A DNA stretch of 64,000 nt, from contig JAWSVE010000003.1 in the NCBI GenBank assembly GCA_033852115.1, positions 652,172 to 716,171 on the forward strand. The letters are read 5' to 3'. The translations under genes and the position numbers were made by a program. This document shows, piece after piece, positions 26,686-34,968 of this stretch. The notes below the pieces were generated by a model that made no database searches, was not told the origin of the DNA, and saw only the letters and a list, made by a program, of their open reading frames with translations. The DNA is from JAWSVE01 sp033852115 (lineage in GTDB: Bacteria; Pseudomonadota; Gammaproteobacteria; Pseudomonadales; Cellvibrionaceae). How positions within the stretch are numbered: position 1 is the first letter of the stretch; every line of letters begins with the position of its first letter.

Positions 26686-28134
26686 ATGCAATGGGAAACA
26701 GTTATCGGGCTAGAGATTCACGTCCAGCTCGCCACAAAATCAAAATTATTTTCGGCCTCCAGCACAACATTTGGGGCTGAACCCAATACACAAGCCAGCG
26801 CCATCGATTTAGCGATGCCAGGGACCTTGCCATCGCCTAACGAAGAAGCGTTTCGTTTCGCCACGATGTTTGGCCTCGCGATTAATGCCGATATCAACAA
26901 GCACTCGGTATTTGAGCGTAAAAACTATTTCTACCCAGACCTTCCCAAAGGCTATCAAACGACCCAATTGGCGGAGCCAATTGTTGGCGCCGGCATAGTC
27001 ACAGTACAACTCGAAGGTGGCTCAACCAAAGATGTGCGCATTCATCACGCTCACCTAGAAGAAGACGCAGGTAAGTCGCTACATGAAGATTTTCACGGTA
27101 TGTCCGGTATCGACCTTAACCGAGCGGGCACACCACTGATCGAAGTCGTAACGGAACCCGACATGCGTAATGCAGAAGAAGCCGTTGCCTTTGCAAAAAA
27201 ACTACACAGCTTGGTAACCTCTTTAGGTATTTGTGATGGTGAAATGTCGCAAGGCTCTATGCGCTTCGACGTGAATATCTCTGTTCGCCCCTATGGACAG
27301 GAAGAATTGGGCACCCGCACTGAAACTAAAAACCTCAACTCTTTCCGGTTTATGGAAGAAGCTATCGAGATGGAAGTCGAGCGCCAAATTGAAGTATTGG
27401 AAAGCGGTGGCAGCATCCGTCAAGAAACGCGACTTTATAATGGTGACACCAAGCAAGCTCGATCTATGCGCTCGAAAGAAGAGTCTAACGATTACCGCTA
27501 CTTTCCCTGTCCGGACTTATTGCCCGTTGTATTAGATGACGCTTATATCGAACGTGTGCGCCAGCAATTACCGGAATTGCCGGAAACGAAAAAGCAGCGC
27601 TACATCGAAGAACTAGGACTGTCTGCCTACGATGCAGATATTCTCTCAGGGGATGCCGCTACCGCCCAATATTTTGAAGCAACTGCCAAATTATCTGGCC
27701 AAGCTAAACTGGCTGCGAACTGGATAATGGGAGATATAGCGGCGCGATTGAACCAGGAAGAGATATCTATCAGCCAATCACCCATCAGCGCAGAACAACT
27801 CGCTGGGTTGATAGCGCGGATTGACGACGGCACCATCTCCAGTAAGATTGCCAAGCAAGTGTTTGAAAGCATGTGGGCAGGTGAAGGCGATGCGGACAGC
27901 ATCATTGAAAGTAAAGGCTTAAAACAAGTCTCAGACACTGGGGCACTGGAAAAGATGGTGGATGATGTCATTGCCAACAACCAGGCGCAAGTGGACAACT
28001 ATCGCAGCGCAGATGAGAAAAAACGTCCCAAAATGCTGGGTTTCTTTGTCGGTCAAATAATGAAAGCCTCAAAAGGCCAGGCCAACCCACAAGCGGTGAA
28101 TGAGATCTTGTTGAAAAAACTGAATGATCAATAG
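26686..28134 (+). CDS. gatB: Asp-tRNA(Asn)/Glu-tRNA(Gln) amidotransferase subunit B
   Basis: GatB binds the mischarged tRNA, activates the acyl group with ATP and completes amidation. The chosen start MQWETVIGLEIHVQL at 26686 has GAGGA at proper spacing and gives 482 residues; the frame opens at GTG 26671. Segments seen are NYFYPDLPKGYQ, DLNRAGTPLIEVVTEPDM and SMRFDVNISVRP, with the YqeY-like tail domain at the C-terminus. With GatCA this makes Asn-tRNA(Asn) and/or Gln-tRNA(Gln), depending on which synthetases the genome lacks. Confidence 0.97.
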   Translation: MQWETVIGLEIHVQLATKSKLFSASSTTFGAEPNTQASAIDLAMPGTLPSPNEEAFRFATMFGLAINADINKHSVFERKNYFYPDLPKGYQTTQLAEPIVGAGIVTVQLEGGSTKDVRIHHAHLEEDAGKSLHEDFHGMSGIDLNRAGTPLIEVVTEPDMRNAEEAVAFAKKLHSLVTSLGICDGEMSQGSMRFDVNISVRPYGQEELGTRTETKNLNSFRFMEEAIEMEVERQIEVLESGGSIRQETRLYNGDTKQARSMRSKEESNDYRYFPCPDLLPVVLDDAYIERVRQQLPELPETKKQRYIEELGLSAYDADILSGDAATAQYFEATAKLSGQAKLAANWIMGDIAARLNQEEISISQSPISAEQLAGLIARIDDGTISSKIAKQVFESMWAGEGDADSIIESKGLKQVSDTGALEKMVDDVIANNQAQVDNYRSADEKKRPKMLGFFVGQIMKASKGQANPQAVNEILLKKLNDQ

Positions 28135-28172
28135 CGCATACAAACACCAAGATTAAACAAAAGAGATTCGTT

Positions 28173-28469
28173 ATGAGTTTAAAGAAAGATAAACAAAAAG
28201 TGTTAGGCGAGCATTTTGACGATGAGCGCATCAGAAGCTTTTTAGCGTTCGAGCCACCAGAAGGCGTCAACCAAGACTTTCATTTATTGGAGAAAGCTTA
28301 CAGAGGTATGATTCCAGAAAACTTCGCTACCTTTGTCGGCTTTTTTCTAGAAGCCGGTCGCGACATCAATGCGACTAACCCCCAGGGGCAAACTATCCTC
28401 ACAATAGTTAATCAACATCGACTGGGCGAAGAATACCTAGAGGCCTTACAAAACGCAGGCGCCCATTAA
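28173..28469 (+). CDS. PA4642-family conserved protein
   Basis: This 98-residue protein begins MSLKKDKQKVLGEHFDDERI and resembles the PA4642 family of Pseudomonas and relatives, whose function is unknown. It has a short central helical region (FATFVGFFLEAGRDIN) and an ankyrin-like NPQGQTILTIV stretch, with no signal peptide. It follows gatB by 38 bases and is followed at once by a strong terminator, so it is probably last in the gatCAB transcript. The family name is from memory of sequence pattern. Confidence 0.65.
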   Translation: MSLKKDKQKVLGEHFDDERIRSFLAFEPPEGVNQDFHLLEKAYRGMIPENFATFVGFFLEAGRDINATNPQGQTILTIVNQHRLGEEYLEALQNAGAH

Positions 28470-28490
28470 TCGCTGAATCCAACGTCGCTG

Positions 28491-28515
28491 AAAAAGAGGC
28501 TCACGCCTCTTTTTT
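28491..28515. terminator. Rho-independent terminator after the gatCAB run
   Basis: AAAAAGAGGC (28491-28500), loop TCAC, then GCCTCTTTTT (28505-28514) form a perfect 10-bp stem with a T-run in the 3' arm and an A-run in the 5' arm. It works best on the plus strand and lies only 18 bases before the cysZ ATG. The cysZ mRNA must therefore start inside or just after it, or read through. Confidence 0.85.
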
Positions 28516-28532
28516 ATTATTGGGACTCAATC

Positions 28533-29255
28533 ATGAATCAAAACAACCTAGCGTCTGGCATTAAATATTTTTTGGATGGGGTGAATTTGCTGAAGCACCC
28601 CAAGCTCCGTTCATTTTTAATCATACCGATTTTGATCAATACCATCGTCTTTTTCTTGATCACTGGGGCGTTCTTTCACTATTTTGATCAACTCCTTAAT
28701 TACCTGTTAGGCTGGCTTCCCGACTTTCTAGAATTTCTTGCCTGGATTGCCATTACCGTACTGGGCGTGTTGATTGCCGTATTCTACGGCTATTGCTTTA
28801 GCGCCATCACCAATATTATCGCTGCGCCGTTTTATGGCATCCTAGCTGAGCGTACAGAGGAAATTGCCAGTGACGTTGAGATTCCTGACGAAACACTAAG
28901 CCAGTTAATCCCGCGCACCATAGGACGAGAACTAACCAAACTATGGTATTTCCTTTGGCGAAGTCTAATAGTATTTATTTTGAGTTTTGTACCTGTTATT
29001 GGCCCAGCCCTCGCCATTATTTGGGCCATATGGAGCATGGCTATTCAGTACAGCGACTATGCTGCCGACAACCATCAAACACCGTTCAGCGTGTTTCGAT
29101 CTTTGCTTCGGCAACGCCTATGGAGCACATTAGGTTTCGGTGGAGTCGTTATACTCTGCTTAATGATACCGATAATCAATATTCTGGTGATGCCAGCCGC
29201 AGTGATTGGAGGCACACTATTTTGGGCAAATGAGCTTAGGGAGCTTAGATCGTAG
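28533..29255 (+). CDS. cysZ: Sulfate transporter CysZ
   Basis: CysZ is an inner-membrane sulfate permease feeding cysteine synthesis. The 240-residue protein has long hydrophobic helices and family segments SGIKYFLDGVNLLKHPKLR, APFYGILAERTE, WAIWSMAIQYSDYAADNH and PAAVIGGTLFWANELRE. It is separated from the upstream genes by a terminator. Confidence 0.92.
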   Translation: MNQNNLASGIKYFLDGVNLLKHPKLRSFLIIPILINTIVFFLITGAFFHYFDQLLNYLLGWLPDFLEFLAWIAITVLGVLIAVFYGYCFSAITNIIAAPFYGILAERTEEIASDVEIPDETLSQLIPRTIGRELTKLWYFLWRSLIVFILSFVPVIGPALAIIWAIWSMAIQYSDYAADNHQTPFSVFRSLLRQRLWSTLGFGGVVILCLMIPIINILVMPAAVIGGTLFWANELRELRS

Positions 29256-29420
29256 AGAAGGGAAACCTAACCGGCTTTAAGGACATAGACTTCAGGTCTT
29301 GAGGGTTAGAGAGCTGAGATAAGAGAATTCGCAGTAAAAGCGATCCCGAACAACAATTAGAGTAATACGTTAATTCACTGCGGGTAGAACAGAACGTTGT
29401 TTGAGAAAGCAATGAGGTTT

Positions 29421-29476
29421 ACTCGTAAGTGACGAACTCGCAAATGACTAACTCGTAAACCCCACTTACTCGTAAA
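29421..29476. repeat. Four direct copies of ACTCGTAAA-type 9-mer
   Basis: Copies start at 29421 (ACTCGTAAG), 29436 (ACTCGCAAA), 29451 (ACTCGTAAA) and 29468 (ACTCGTAAA), so the spacing is 15, 15 and 17 bases. The last copy directly abuts the 13-bp stem. Spacing is not an exact helical multiple. Confidence 0.6.
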
Positions 29477-29514
29477 CCCCTCTGGAGTATTTGCATCGCA
29501 TTACTCCAGAGGGG
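29477..29514. terminator. 13-bp perfect hairpin, probable terminator
   Basis: CCCCTCTGGAGTA (29477-29489) pairs perfectly with TACTCCAGAGGGG (29502-29514) across a 12-base loop. The tail is GTTTACG on the minus strand and CTTATTG on the plus strand, so the T-run is weak either way. It lies 30 bases after the stop of the minus-strand small ORF and 221 bases after cysZ. It could end either transcript. Confidence 0.55.
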
Positions 29515-29544
29515 CTTATTGCCTCAGTACTTTTTCAAACTTCG

Positions 29545-29643
29545 TCAGAAAACATGACCATGGTAAGTTCGAACAATCGAACTACGAATATCCTCTTTTG
29601 ATGCGTACACGCTGCTCCACAACAATAAGGTTGAACAAGTCAT
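29545..29643 (-). CDS. Candidate small protein, 32 residues
   Basis: The ORF starts MTCSTLLLWSSVYASKED and ends HGHVF. On the minus strand AAAAGGAGAGG precedes the ATG, with AGGAG eight bases away, as good a ribosome-binding site as those of the real genes nearby. A 13-bp hairpin follows the stop by 30 bases, so start signal, ORF and terminator form a compact unit. The first 14 residues are mildly hydrophobic but too short for a signal peptide. No family recognised; it could be a leader peptide or a small protein. Confidence 0.45.
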   Translation of the reverse strand: MTCSTLLLWSSVYASKEDIRSSIVRTYHGHVF

Positions 29644-29983
29644 AACATCCTCTCCTTTTGAAAAAGGTCAATAAAAGGCGGAAAGCATTCCCGAACAACT
29701 GCAACACAAGTGCTCCAAAATTTTCCGGCAGTGCCTTCACTACTTATCTTGCGAACTCTGTGCCAAGCCTGAAAACTTTTCGTAACCCTCGGTTTTATAA
29801 CAATTTATTGATGTCTTTTGCAGATTAAGTTGCAATACTAACGCGCAACGTTACGCATCAATTTCAGACACTCAGCCTCTAATTGGTGCATATCTATCGA
29901 TTGCAGATATCAATCACAATCGTCTTTTTCGGAAACCGTTTGAGGTTTATCATCACCTTTGTCATCTCGAGTCGAGTAATACT

Positions 29984-30628
29984 ATGCAATTAATTTCTGT
30001 CAATTTATCCGACGCTAAAACTCTTACGATAGGAAAGAAATCCCAACTCACTGGAATATTCAAAGAAGCATGCGACACTAGTATGCATGTCGGGCCACTC
30101 GGTGTGACGGGGGATACCATTATCAATACGAAATTTCACGGAGGGCTAGATCAAGCGATCTACTGTTACCATCTAGAGGACTATCAATGGTGGGAAGAAA
30201 AATTAGACCAGGCGCTACCGCCCGGTACCTTTGGGGAAAATTTCACGTTGCAGGGTTTAGCCAATATTGATTTTCGGGTGGGTGATCGCTTGAAAATCAA
30301 AAACGTCGTTCTAGAGCTGACATCGCCGCGCGTACCCTGCGCAACTTTTGCCGCACGTATGGGTGATACAACATTCCTAAAAGAATTTGTCGCTGCCAAT
30401 CGATCTGGTGCGTATGCTAGAGTTATTCAGGCAGGGAATGTATCAAGAGGCAATGCGGTGGACTTTATTCCAAACCGCGAAAACTATCCGACACTCAAAG
30501 ATGTTTTTCATCATCGCCACAGTAAACAACCAGACCCTGATGTACTGCGACAAGCTATAGCATCCCCTATTTCAGAGAAGCTACGACCAAATTTGGAAGA
30601 AAGGTTAGACAGTTTGAAGCCCAGATAA
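29984..30628 (+). CDS. yiiM: MOSC domain protein, YiiM type
   Basis: MOSC proteins bind molybdenum cofactor through a conserved cysteine; YiiM reduces N-hydroxylated base analogues such as 6-hydroxylaminopurine. The 214-residue protein has GPLGVTGDTIINTKFHGGLDQAIYCYHLEDYQWW, PPGTFGENFT, and the candidate cofactor Cys in SPRVPCATF. A C-terminal helical YiiM-type extension is present. The YiiM assignment is by similarity of motifs. Confidence 0.85.
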   Translation: MQLISVNLSDAKTLTIGKKSQLTGIFKEACDTSMHVGPLGVTGDTIINTKFHGGLDQAIYCYHLEDYQWWEEKLDQALPPGTFGENFTLQGLANIDFRVGDRLKIKNVVLELTSPRVPCATFAARMGDTTFLKEFVAANRSGAYARVIQAGNVSRGNAVDFIPNRENYPTLKDVFHHRHSKQPDPDVLRQAIASPISEKLRPNLEERLDSLKPR

Positions 30629-30642
30629 CAGAGCAATATCAA

Positions 30643-31269
30643 TTAGTTTTGAGCCACACTTAAATCGCCACTGGCAGCTTTTAACTGTAGTTGTTGCGTG
30701 ACTGCCTTAAGTTCACGATCAACCTGTCCACCGGCAAACAGTTCTCGCTTAAATGACGAAGACAAAGGCACATCCCCTGCAACCGCGTTAAGTAACACGC
30801 CCATCAAATCTAAAGATGCATAAGTTGCTAGCAGACGCTTATTGTAAAAAATCGACATGTTAGTTTCGCCATCAAAGTGAAGAACAACTGAATCACCCGC
30901 TTTGAAGCTGTTGGTAAATGTGCTGGCAAAAGCGTCAAGATTGGCTTTTTCTTGGATAATTAACGCGTCAGAATTGTTGATTACTGCGCCTCTAACCCAC
31001 AATTGTGAGAACTTATTTGTGGGCATCTCCCGCAGAAACTTGATTTCCAACTGCACCTCGCCGCCCTGTTCATGTAATTGGGTAATCGATTGGACCGGGA
31101 CCGAGGTGTAGAGCTCTGTCACAAAGTACTTCCGACGTAACTCTTCGTAGATCGAGACACCATTTAAATGACTGTGGGTTAGCGATGTTTGCGAACTTTC
31201 GCTGACAGCAAAAGAAAAAGGCGAATGGATCAATGCTAAAAAGCAACCTGCGATAACGTGTTTTCTCAT
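30643..31269 (-). CDS. Periplasmic chalcone-isomerase-like protein
   Basis: The 208-residue protein has a signal peptide (hydrophobic residues about 6-20, cleavage near FAVSES). The mature region follows the bacterial chalcone-isomerase-like pattern: LNGVSIYEELRRKYFVTELYT, LEIKFLREMPTNKF, GDSVVLHFDGETNMSIFYN. Bacterial members are periplasmic or lipoprotein-type with no known enzyme activity. It is convergent with the MOSC gene (14 bases between stops). A fatty-acid-binding role is possible but unproven. Confidence 0.6.
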   Translation of the reverse strand: MRKHVIAGCFLALIHSPFSFAVSESSQTSLTHSHLNGVSIYEELRRKYFVTELYTSVPVQSITQLHEQGGEVQLEIKFLREMPTNKFSQLWVRGAVINNSDALIIQEKANLDAFASTFTNSFKAGDSVVLHFDGETNMSIFYNKRLLATYASLDLMGVLLNAVAGDVPLSSSFKRELFAGGQVDRELKAVTQQLQLKAASGDLSVAQN

Positions 31270-31450
31270 GGCGATACATCCACCCCATAACTCAACATAT
31301 TGAAAAAACTTCCCGAAATGCGTTAAGCCCTGAGCTTAATTTTCGAGACCGCGTATAAATTCAAGAAGATAAGTCTACGGTACACCCCAAAATTGGTACC
31401 GAATCAGAAATAGTGGTTGCAGGTAAAATCACCTCACAAATCTGTTGAGG

Positions 31451-31456
31451 TATAAT
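31451..31456 (+). promoter_or_regulatory. Consensus -10 box TATAAT with overlapping dyad
   Basis: TATAAT at 31451-31456 is preceded immediately by CCTCA-N9-TGAGG (31432-31450), a five-base dyad that could be an operator. No good -35 hexamer was found. Transcription would begin about 31463, five bases before a 41-codon ORF. The 335-base gap 31270-31604 holds nothing else clear. Confidence 0.4.
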
Positions 31457-31467
31457 AGAGCAGGTGT

Positions 31468-31593
31468 ATGACAAATAAAATACTACACAATCCGTCGGTC
31501 GAAAGAATTACCCGTTTAGTATTTAAAGTGTTATCCAGATCTACATTTTGGCGGGAACAACGGTTGGAAAAATTGGTGCTCACATTAATGTAA
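31468..31593 (+). CDS. Candidate small protein or sRNA, 41 codons
   Basis: The ORF starts MTNKILHNPSVERITRLV, is strongly basic (several Arg and Lys) and ends LTLM. Its TAA lies inside the 3' arm of the hairpin at 31575-31598. With the TATAAT box upstream and the terminator downstream, it defines a possible 140-base transcript, which could be a small RNA with or without translation. The Shine-Dalgarno (AGCAGG) is weak. No family recognised. Confidence 0.35.
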   Translation: MTNKILHNPSVERITRLVFKVLSRSTFWREQRLEKLVLTLM

Positions 31594-31606
31594 GCACCTG
31601 TTTTTT
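31575..31606. terminator. Bidirectional terminator at the end of tal
   Basis: GGTGCT...AGCACC (31575-31580 with 31593-31598) extends inward through ACAT/ATGT, with one mismatch and a two-base loop. On the plus strand TGTTTTTT follows; on the minus strand, just past the tal stop, AATTTTT follows. It is therefore a good terminator for tal and for any plus-strand transcript from 31463. Confidence 0.8.
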
Positions 31607-32552
31607 ACGCGTTGCTTTCAATTAGTTGGCACAACTTTAAATAATCTTGATGAAAACGCCGAATTCCATCACTTAATTTTTCAGTCGCCATAGCATCTTC
31701 ATTTAACATCCATCGAAATGTCGTTTCATTTAACTCAATGCGCTCCAAATTTAATGACTTAGTTTTCTCAACTGATAATTGTTCAGGCAACGGATCGGAG
31801 GACTCAGATAGTTCGTTCAACAGTGCGGGCGAAATTGTCAAACGATCACACCCCGCCAACGCACAGATTTCATCCACATTACGAAAACTTGCACCCATCA
31901 CCACCGTCGAATAATTAAACTTTTTGAAGTATTGATAAATTTGCTTCACAGATAACACACCCGGGTCATTCTCAGCGGTATAAATCTCATCAGTATTGGC
32001 CTTGTACCAATCAAGAATGCGGCCAACAAACGGGGAAATTAAAAACACCCCGGCCTCTGCACAAGCAACCGCTTGAGCGAAACTGAAAAGCAATGTGACA
32101 TTACAATTAATACCTTCCTCTTCTAGCGCTTTGGCCGCTTGGATACCTTCCCAGGTAGCGGCAATTTTTATCAAAATACGATCGCGCCCGATACCTGCCT
32201 CGTCATATAAAGCGATCAATTTTTTCGCCTTCTCGATAGTGGCTTGAGAGTCAAAGGAGAGAGACGCATCGACTTCCGTCGATACTCGACCAGGAACGAC
32301 CTTGCTGAGTTCGATACCAAAGTTAACCGACAACTTGTCCACCGCTTGGCTAACCCAATCCTCTCCCGGTTGGGCCTTACCATACGCAATAGCATCGGAG
32401 ACAAATGACTGATATTGAGGCATTTGCGCTGCAGCGTAGATCAACGATGGGTTGGTCGTCGCATCTTCTGGTTTAAAGCGCCGAATAGATTCGATATCAC
32501 CGGTATCGGCAACGACGGTTGTGTATTGCTTGAGTTGATCGAGCTGGTTCAT
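31605..32552 (-). CDS. tal: Transaldolase
   Basis: Transaldolase transfers a dihydroxyacetone unit between sugar phosphates in the non-oxidative pentose phosphate pathway. The protein is 315 residues, TalB type. The Schiff-base lysine is Lys129 in RILIKIAATWEG, Asp16 is in VADTGD, and DATTNPSLIYAA and SPFVGRILDWYK are present. It stands alone, flanked by a terminator on its 3' side. Confidence 0.97.
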   Translation of the reverse strand: MNQLDQLKQYTTVVADTGDIESIRRFKPEDATTNPSLIYAAAQMPQYQSFVSDAIAYGKAQPGEDWVSQAVDKLSVNFGIELSKVVPGRVSTEVDASLSFDSQATIEKAKKLIALYDEAGIGRDRILIKIAATWEGIQAAKALEEEGINCNVTLLFSFAQAVACAEAGVFLISPFVGRILDWYKANTDEIYTAENDPGVLSVKQIYQYFKKFNYSTVVMGASFRNVDEICALAGCDRLTISPALLNELSESSDPLPEQLSVEKTKSLNLERIELNETTFRWMLNEDAMATEKLSDGIRRFHQDYLKLCQLIESNA

Positions 32553-32610
32553 TATTCCCTCTTATCAATATGCGTAGTCGAGTTGAATCCTGCCCGATAT
32601 TCCCCTACTT

Positions 32611-32638
32611 AACAACCCGGCTGCCACACCGGGTTGTT
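32611..32638. terminator. 10-bp hairpin after the alpha/beta hydrolase gene
   Basis: AACAACCCGG (32611-32620) pairs perfectly with CCGGGTTGTT (32629-32638), loop eight bases. On the minus strand it lies 60 bases past the hydrolase stop. The T-rich part is within the arm (GTTGTT), so it is a plausible terminator of moderate strength. Confidence 0.6.
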
Positions 32639-32699
32639 CTCTCGAACATTCAATCCACTGAATACTAAGGTCAGAAAGCCCCAATCGAGAGGCTTATAT

Positions 32700-33605
32700 T
32701 TACCGGCGCTTGCCAGAAAACATCTTTATATGTGCCGCAACTTCAGCAGGTTTTTGTAGAATGACATCGTGTATGGCACCATCTATAACCATTCGACGGC
32801 GATTAGCCTTGGCACCGACTACAACATCCAAGGTCGTGTCCCGCCATGCGATATATCTACTGGTCATATCATCTATTGGCTGGGGCGGATTACAAGAAAT
32901 GAACAACGTAGGACATCTCACCCTTGAATAGACGTCGTCACACGCCTGCTCGAACATGTACTTCATTGCACGCAATTGGTTTTCGTAACTCATTACTGGC
33001 TCGATGGAACCATTTTGGTTGCGGCGAAAGCTTCCCATGATGATGTCAAAGAGCTGATGAAAATCTTCGGCTTGCTGTTCCTGGTGCCTGGTCTCTAAAA
33101 AGGTCTCCATCACGCTTTCTTGAAACGTTTTCATTTTCATACCCTGCCAGCGAGGAGGTTCAAATACCACATTGGCTTGATCCCAAGTCATCACCTTGTT
33201 TAGCCCAAGCACACCACCATCAATAGCAATCGCTCCTTTTACCGCATCAGGAAAATTGACCGCATATTGCAACGCAATGTCTGCGCCCCAAGAATGACCG
33301 ACACAAAGCACAGTTGAAAACCCCAATAGCTTTTGAGCCAAATGAATATCATTGGTAATTGCTCCAAAGGAAAAGTCCTCATCCGCTGGCAAAGAACTTT
33401 GTCCATGACCGCGCATATCAATGGCAAACACCTGATAATCCTGAGTCAGCATTGGCGCTACCCAATCCCACACTGTTGCATTTGAGGTAAGCCCCAAACC
33501 ATGAATGAGAAAAATAACAGGCGCATCTTCAGGCCCACCATAATTCAACACACGTAATTCCACGTTGGGTAAATTCATCGAAATACTGATTTTGTCAGTT
33601 TCCAT
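32700..33605 (-). CDS. Alpha/beta-fold hydrolase
   Basis: This 301-residue cytoplasmic protein has the alpha/beta hydrolase layout: oxyanion segment LIHGLGLTSNATVWDW, DMRGHGQSSLP, nucleophile Ser105 in GHSWGADI, and the catalytic His279 in DGAIHDVIL. An acidic residue in the region near 220-250 should complete the triad. The substrate cannot be told from sequence; esters, C-C bonds or haloalkanes are all used by relatives. It starts with GAAAGAGG upstream and has no co-directional close neighbour. Confidence 0.8.
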   Translation of the reverse strand: METDKISISMNLPNVELRVLNYGGPEDAPVIFLIHGLGLTSNATVWDWVAPMLTQDYQVFAIDMRGHGQSSLPADEDFSFGAITNDIHLAQKLLGFSTVLCVGHSWGADIALQYAVNFPDAVKGAIAIDGGVLGLNKVMTWDQANVVFEPPRWQGMKMKTFQESVMETFLETRHQEQQAEDFHQLFDIIMGSFRRNQNGSIEPVMSYENQLRAMKYMFEQACDDVYSRVRCPTLFISCNPPQPIDDMTSRYIAWRDTTLDVVVGAKANRRRMVIDGAIHDVILQKPAEVAAHIKMFSGKRR

Positions 33606-33923
33606 TCGCAGCCTCTTTCAATGTTAGAAATATGTAAAGTTGCTTGATCTACTTTTTATTTGTGATTAAAGTACTGGTTAACCACTTCCGAAGTGTCGTG
33701 AGAACTATCTAATTCCCGCCAACACATTTCTCCAGCACTGCCAAATAATTCACTAAAAATCGCAAAAAAAGCCTCCTATTTTCTCATAGTGAAAATACGA
33801 TTGTCACGACCATCTACTTATTTTTTACGTTTTATATTGAGCGCTAACACTTAAACGAGCACTTGAATACTACGGAAGATAAAGAGAAGAGTCACCAGAA
33901 CTGGTGACCCAGAAAAGTTGTAC
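33606..33923. other. Intergenic region before the alpha/beta hydrolase
   Basis: These 318 bases are AT-rich and have no credible ORF. The promoter of the hydrolase gene should lie near the left end, reading leftward; TTTACA near 33635 on the minus strand is a weak -10 candidate. At the right end is the hairpin 33891-33908. Confidence 0.35.
33891..33908. terminator. Hairpin after the DUF1499 gene
   Basis: GTCACCAG and CTGGTGAC pair over eight bases around AA. On the minus strand it begins 15 bases after the DUF1499 stop and is followed by a pyrimidine run with scattered Ts, so it is a likely weak terminator. Confidence 0.5.
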
Positions 33924-34721
33924 CTAATTGGCTTTCATCACTTCAAAAAAAGCTAACAAGCGCGCCGCATTTTTTCCCACATCGCTACGCCCAACGCGTG
34001 AAATCGATCGAGCATTCAGCACGCTGCCACCGTCATAAGGATCGATATCGATCACTACATCATCTTTGAATCGAAACCAAAAAGTCGTATCGACGGCTTC
34101 AATGCGCGCGCGTGCTTCATCGGTCGACACTATCTCCCAACCTAGCGACTCCACTACCTGTAGTGCTCTCTGATAGGTATCATTCGCTGACTCGGCATAG
34201 GTTTGAGGCACAATCTGGGGATACGCTTCACGTTGCAACATTGCCAATTTTTCCGGGGTCATACCAGGCGCACCACCGTATACCAATGTATTGCTGCTAT
34301 CGCCACGCAGGGCCACTATGGTTTCGAAGGATAGCGGGCTCTCGGGGTTGGTTGTGATATCGTGAATTGCCGGAATATTCTCCCCCTCCGTAGGGCGGTA
34401 TGACTGCGGCACCATCCAAGCGAGCACGCCCAACGCCAAGCCCACCGCAGCAAAAATCCCAGACTTTAGGAAAGGCTGACGGGGCTGGCTTATCAACGCA
34501 GTAAGCACCATTAACATCATCAATGCTAAGCCACTGTAGACAAACCATAAACCCCAGCTATCAACAAAACGAAGAATCGAAAAGCCTCGGCGAAAATCCC
34601 AAAGTCCTACCCATACACCCGCTGGTGCTATCAAACATATCAATGCGAGTATTATCCCCGTGGCCCCACATAAACGCCCTAACCAACGAACAACATTCTT
34701 AGTATTCGACAATTGCTTCAT
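33924..34721 (-). CDS. DUF1499 membrane protein
   Basis: The 265-residue protein has three or four N-terminal hydrophobic segments (about residues 18-38, 55-75 and 85-105), then a soluble DUF1499 domain with YQRALQVVESLGWEIVSTDEARARIEAVDTT, FWFRFKDDVVIDI, and a C-terminal NARSISRVGRSDVGKNAARL. DUF1499 has no known function. It is divergent from the MATE exporter across 247 bases. Confidence 0.75.
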   Translation of the reverse strand: MKQLSNTKNVVRWLGRLCGATGIILALICLIAPAGVWVGLWDFRRGFSILRFVDSWGLWFVYSGLALMMLMVLTALISQPRQPFLKSGIFAAVGLALGVLAWMVPQSYRPTEGENIPAIHDITTNPESPLSFETIVALRGDSSNTLVYGGAPGMTPEKLAMLQREAYPQIVPQTYAESANDTYQRALQVVESLGWEIVSTDEARARIEAVDTTFWFRFKDDVVIDIDPYDGGSVLNARSISRVGRSDVGKNAARLLAFFEVMKAN

Positions 34722-34968
34722 TTACAGTCTCTCTTGATTTATGAATAACGGATCTTCCAGGGTTTTGGTGAACAGCGAAAATAGTACGCCAACTCTTAGT
34801 ATCATCGACACTCACCAAGTGTAAGGAAGTTTAATTTAATCCAAAACCTCTCGCAGAGCGAAGCGCCTCACCTCTTACAAATCCACTTACCAGTAGATTA
34901 AAGACACTACTTGTGCGTTAATTAGCGCCCTCTCTATTCACGGATCAAATGCGCGCAAGGAGCCAAAC

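Larger units (their letters stand above)
29256..29983. other. cysZ-yiiM intergenic region, 728 bases
   Basis: This gap has no ORF of ordinary size. It holds four short direct repeats, a 13-bp stem and a 32-codon minus-strand ORF with a strong ribosome-binding site (listed separately). The remaining part, about 29650-29980, is AT-rich and probably contains the promoters of the small ORF and of the MOSC gene. I see nothing else firm in it. Confidence 0.5.
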
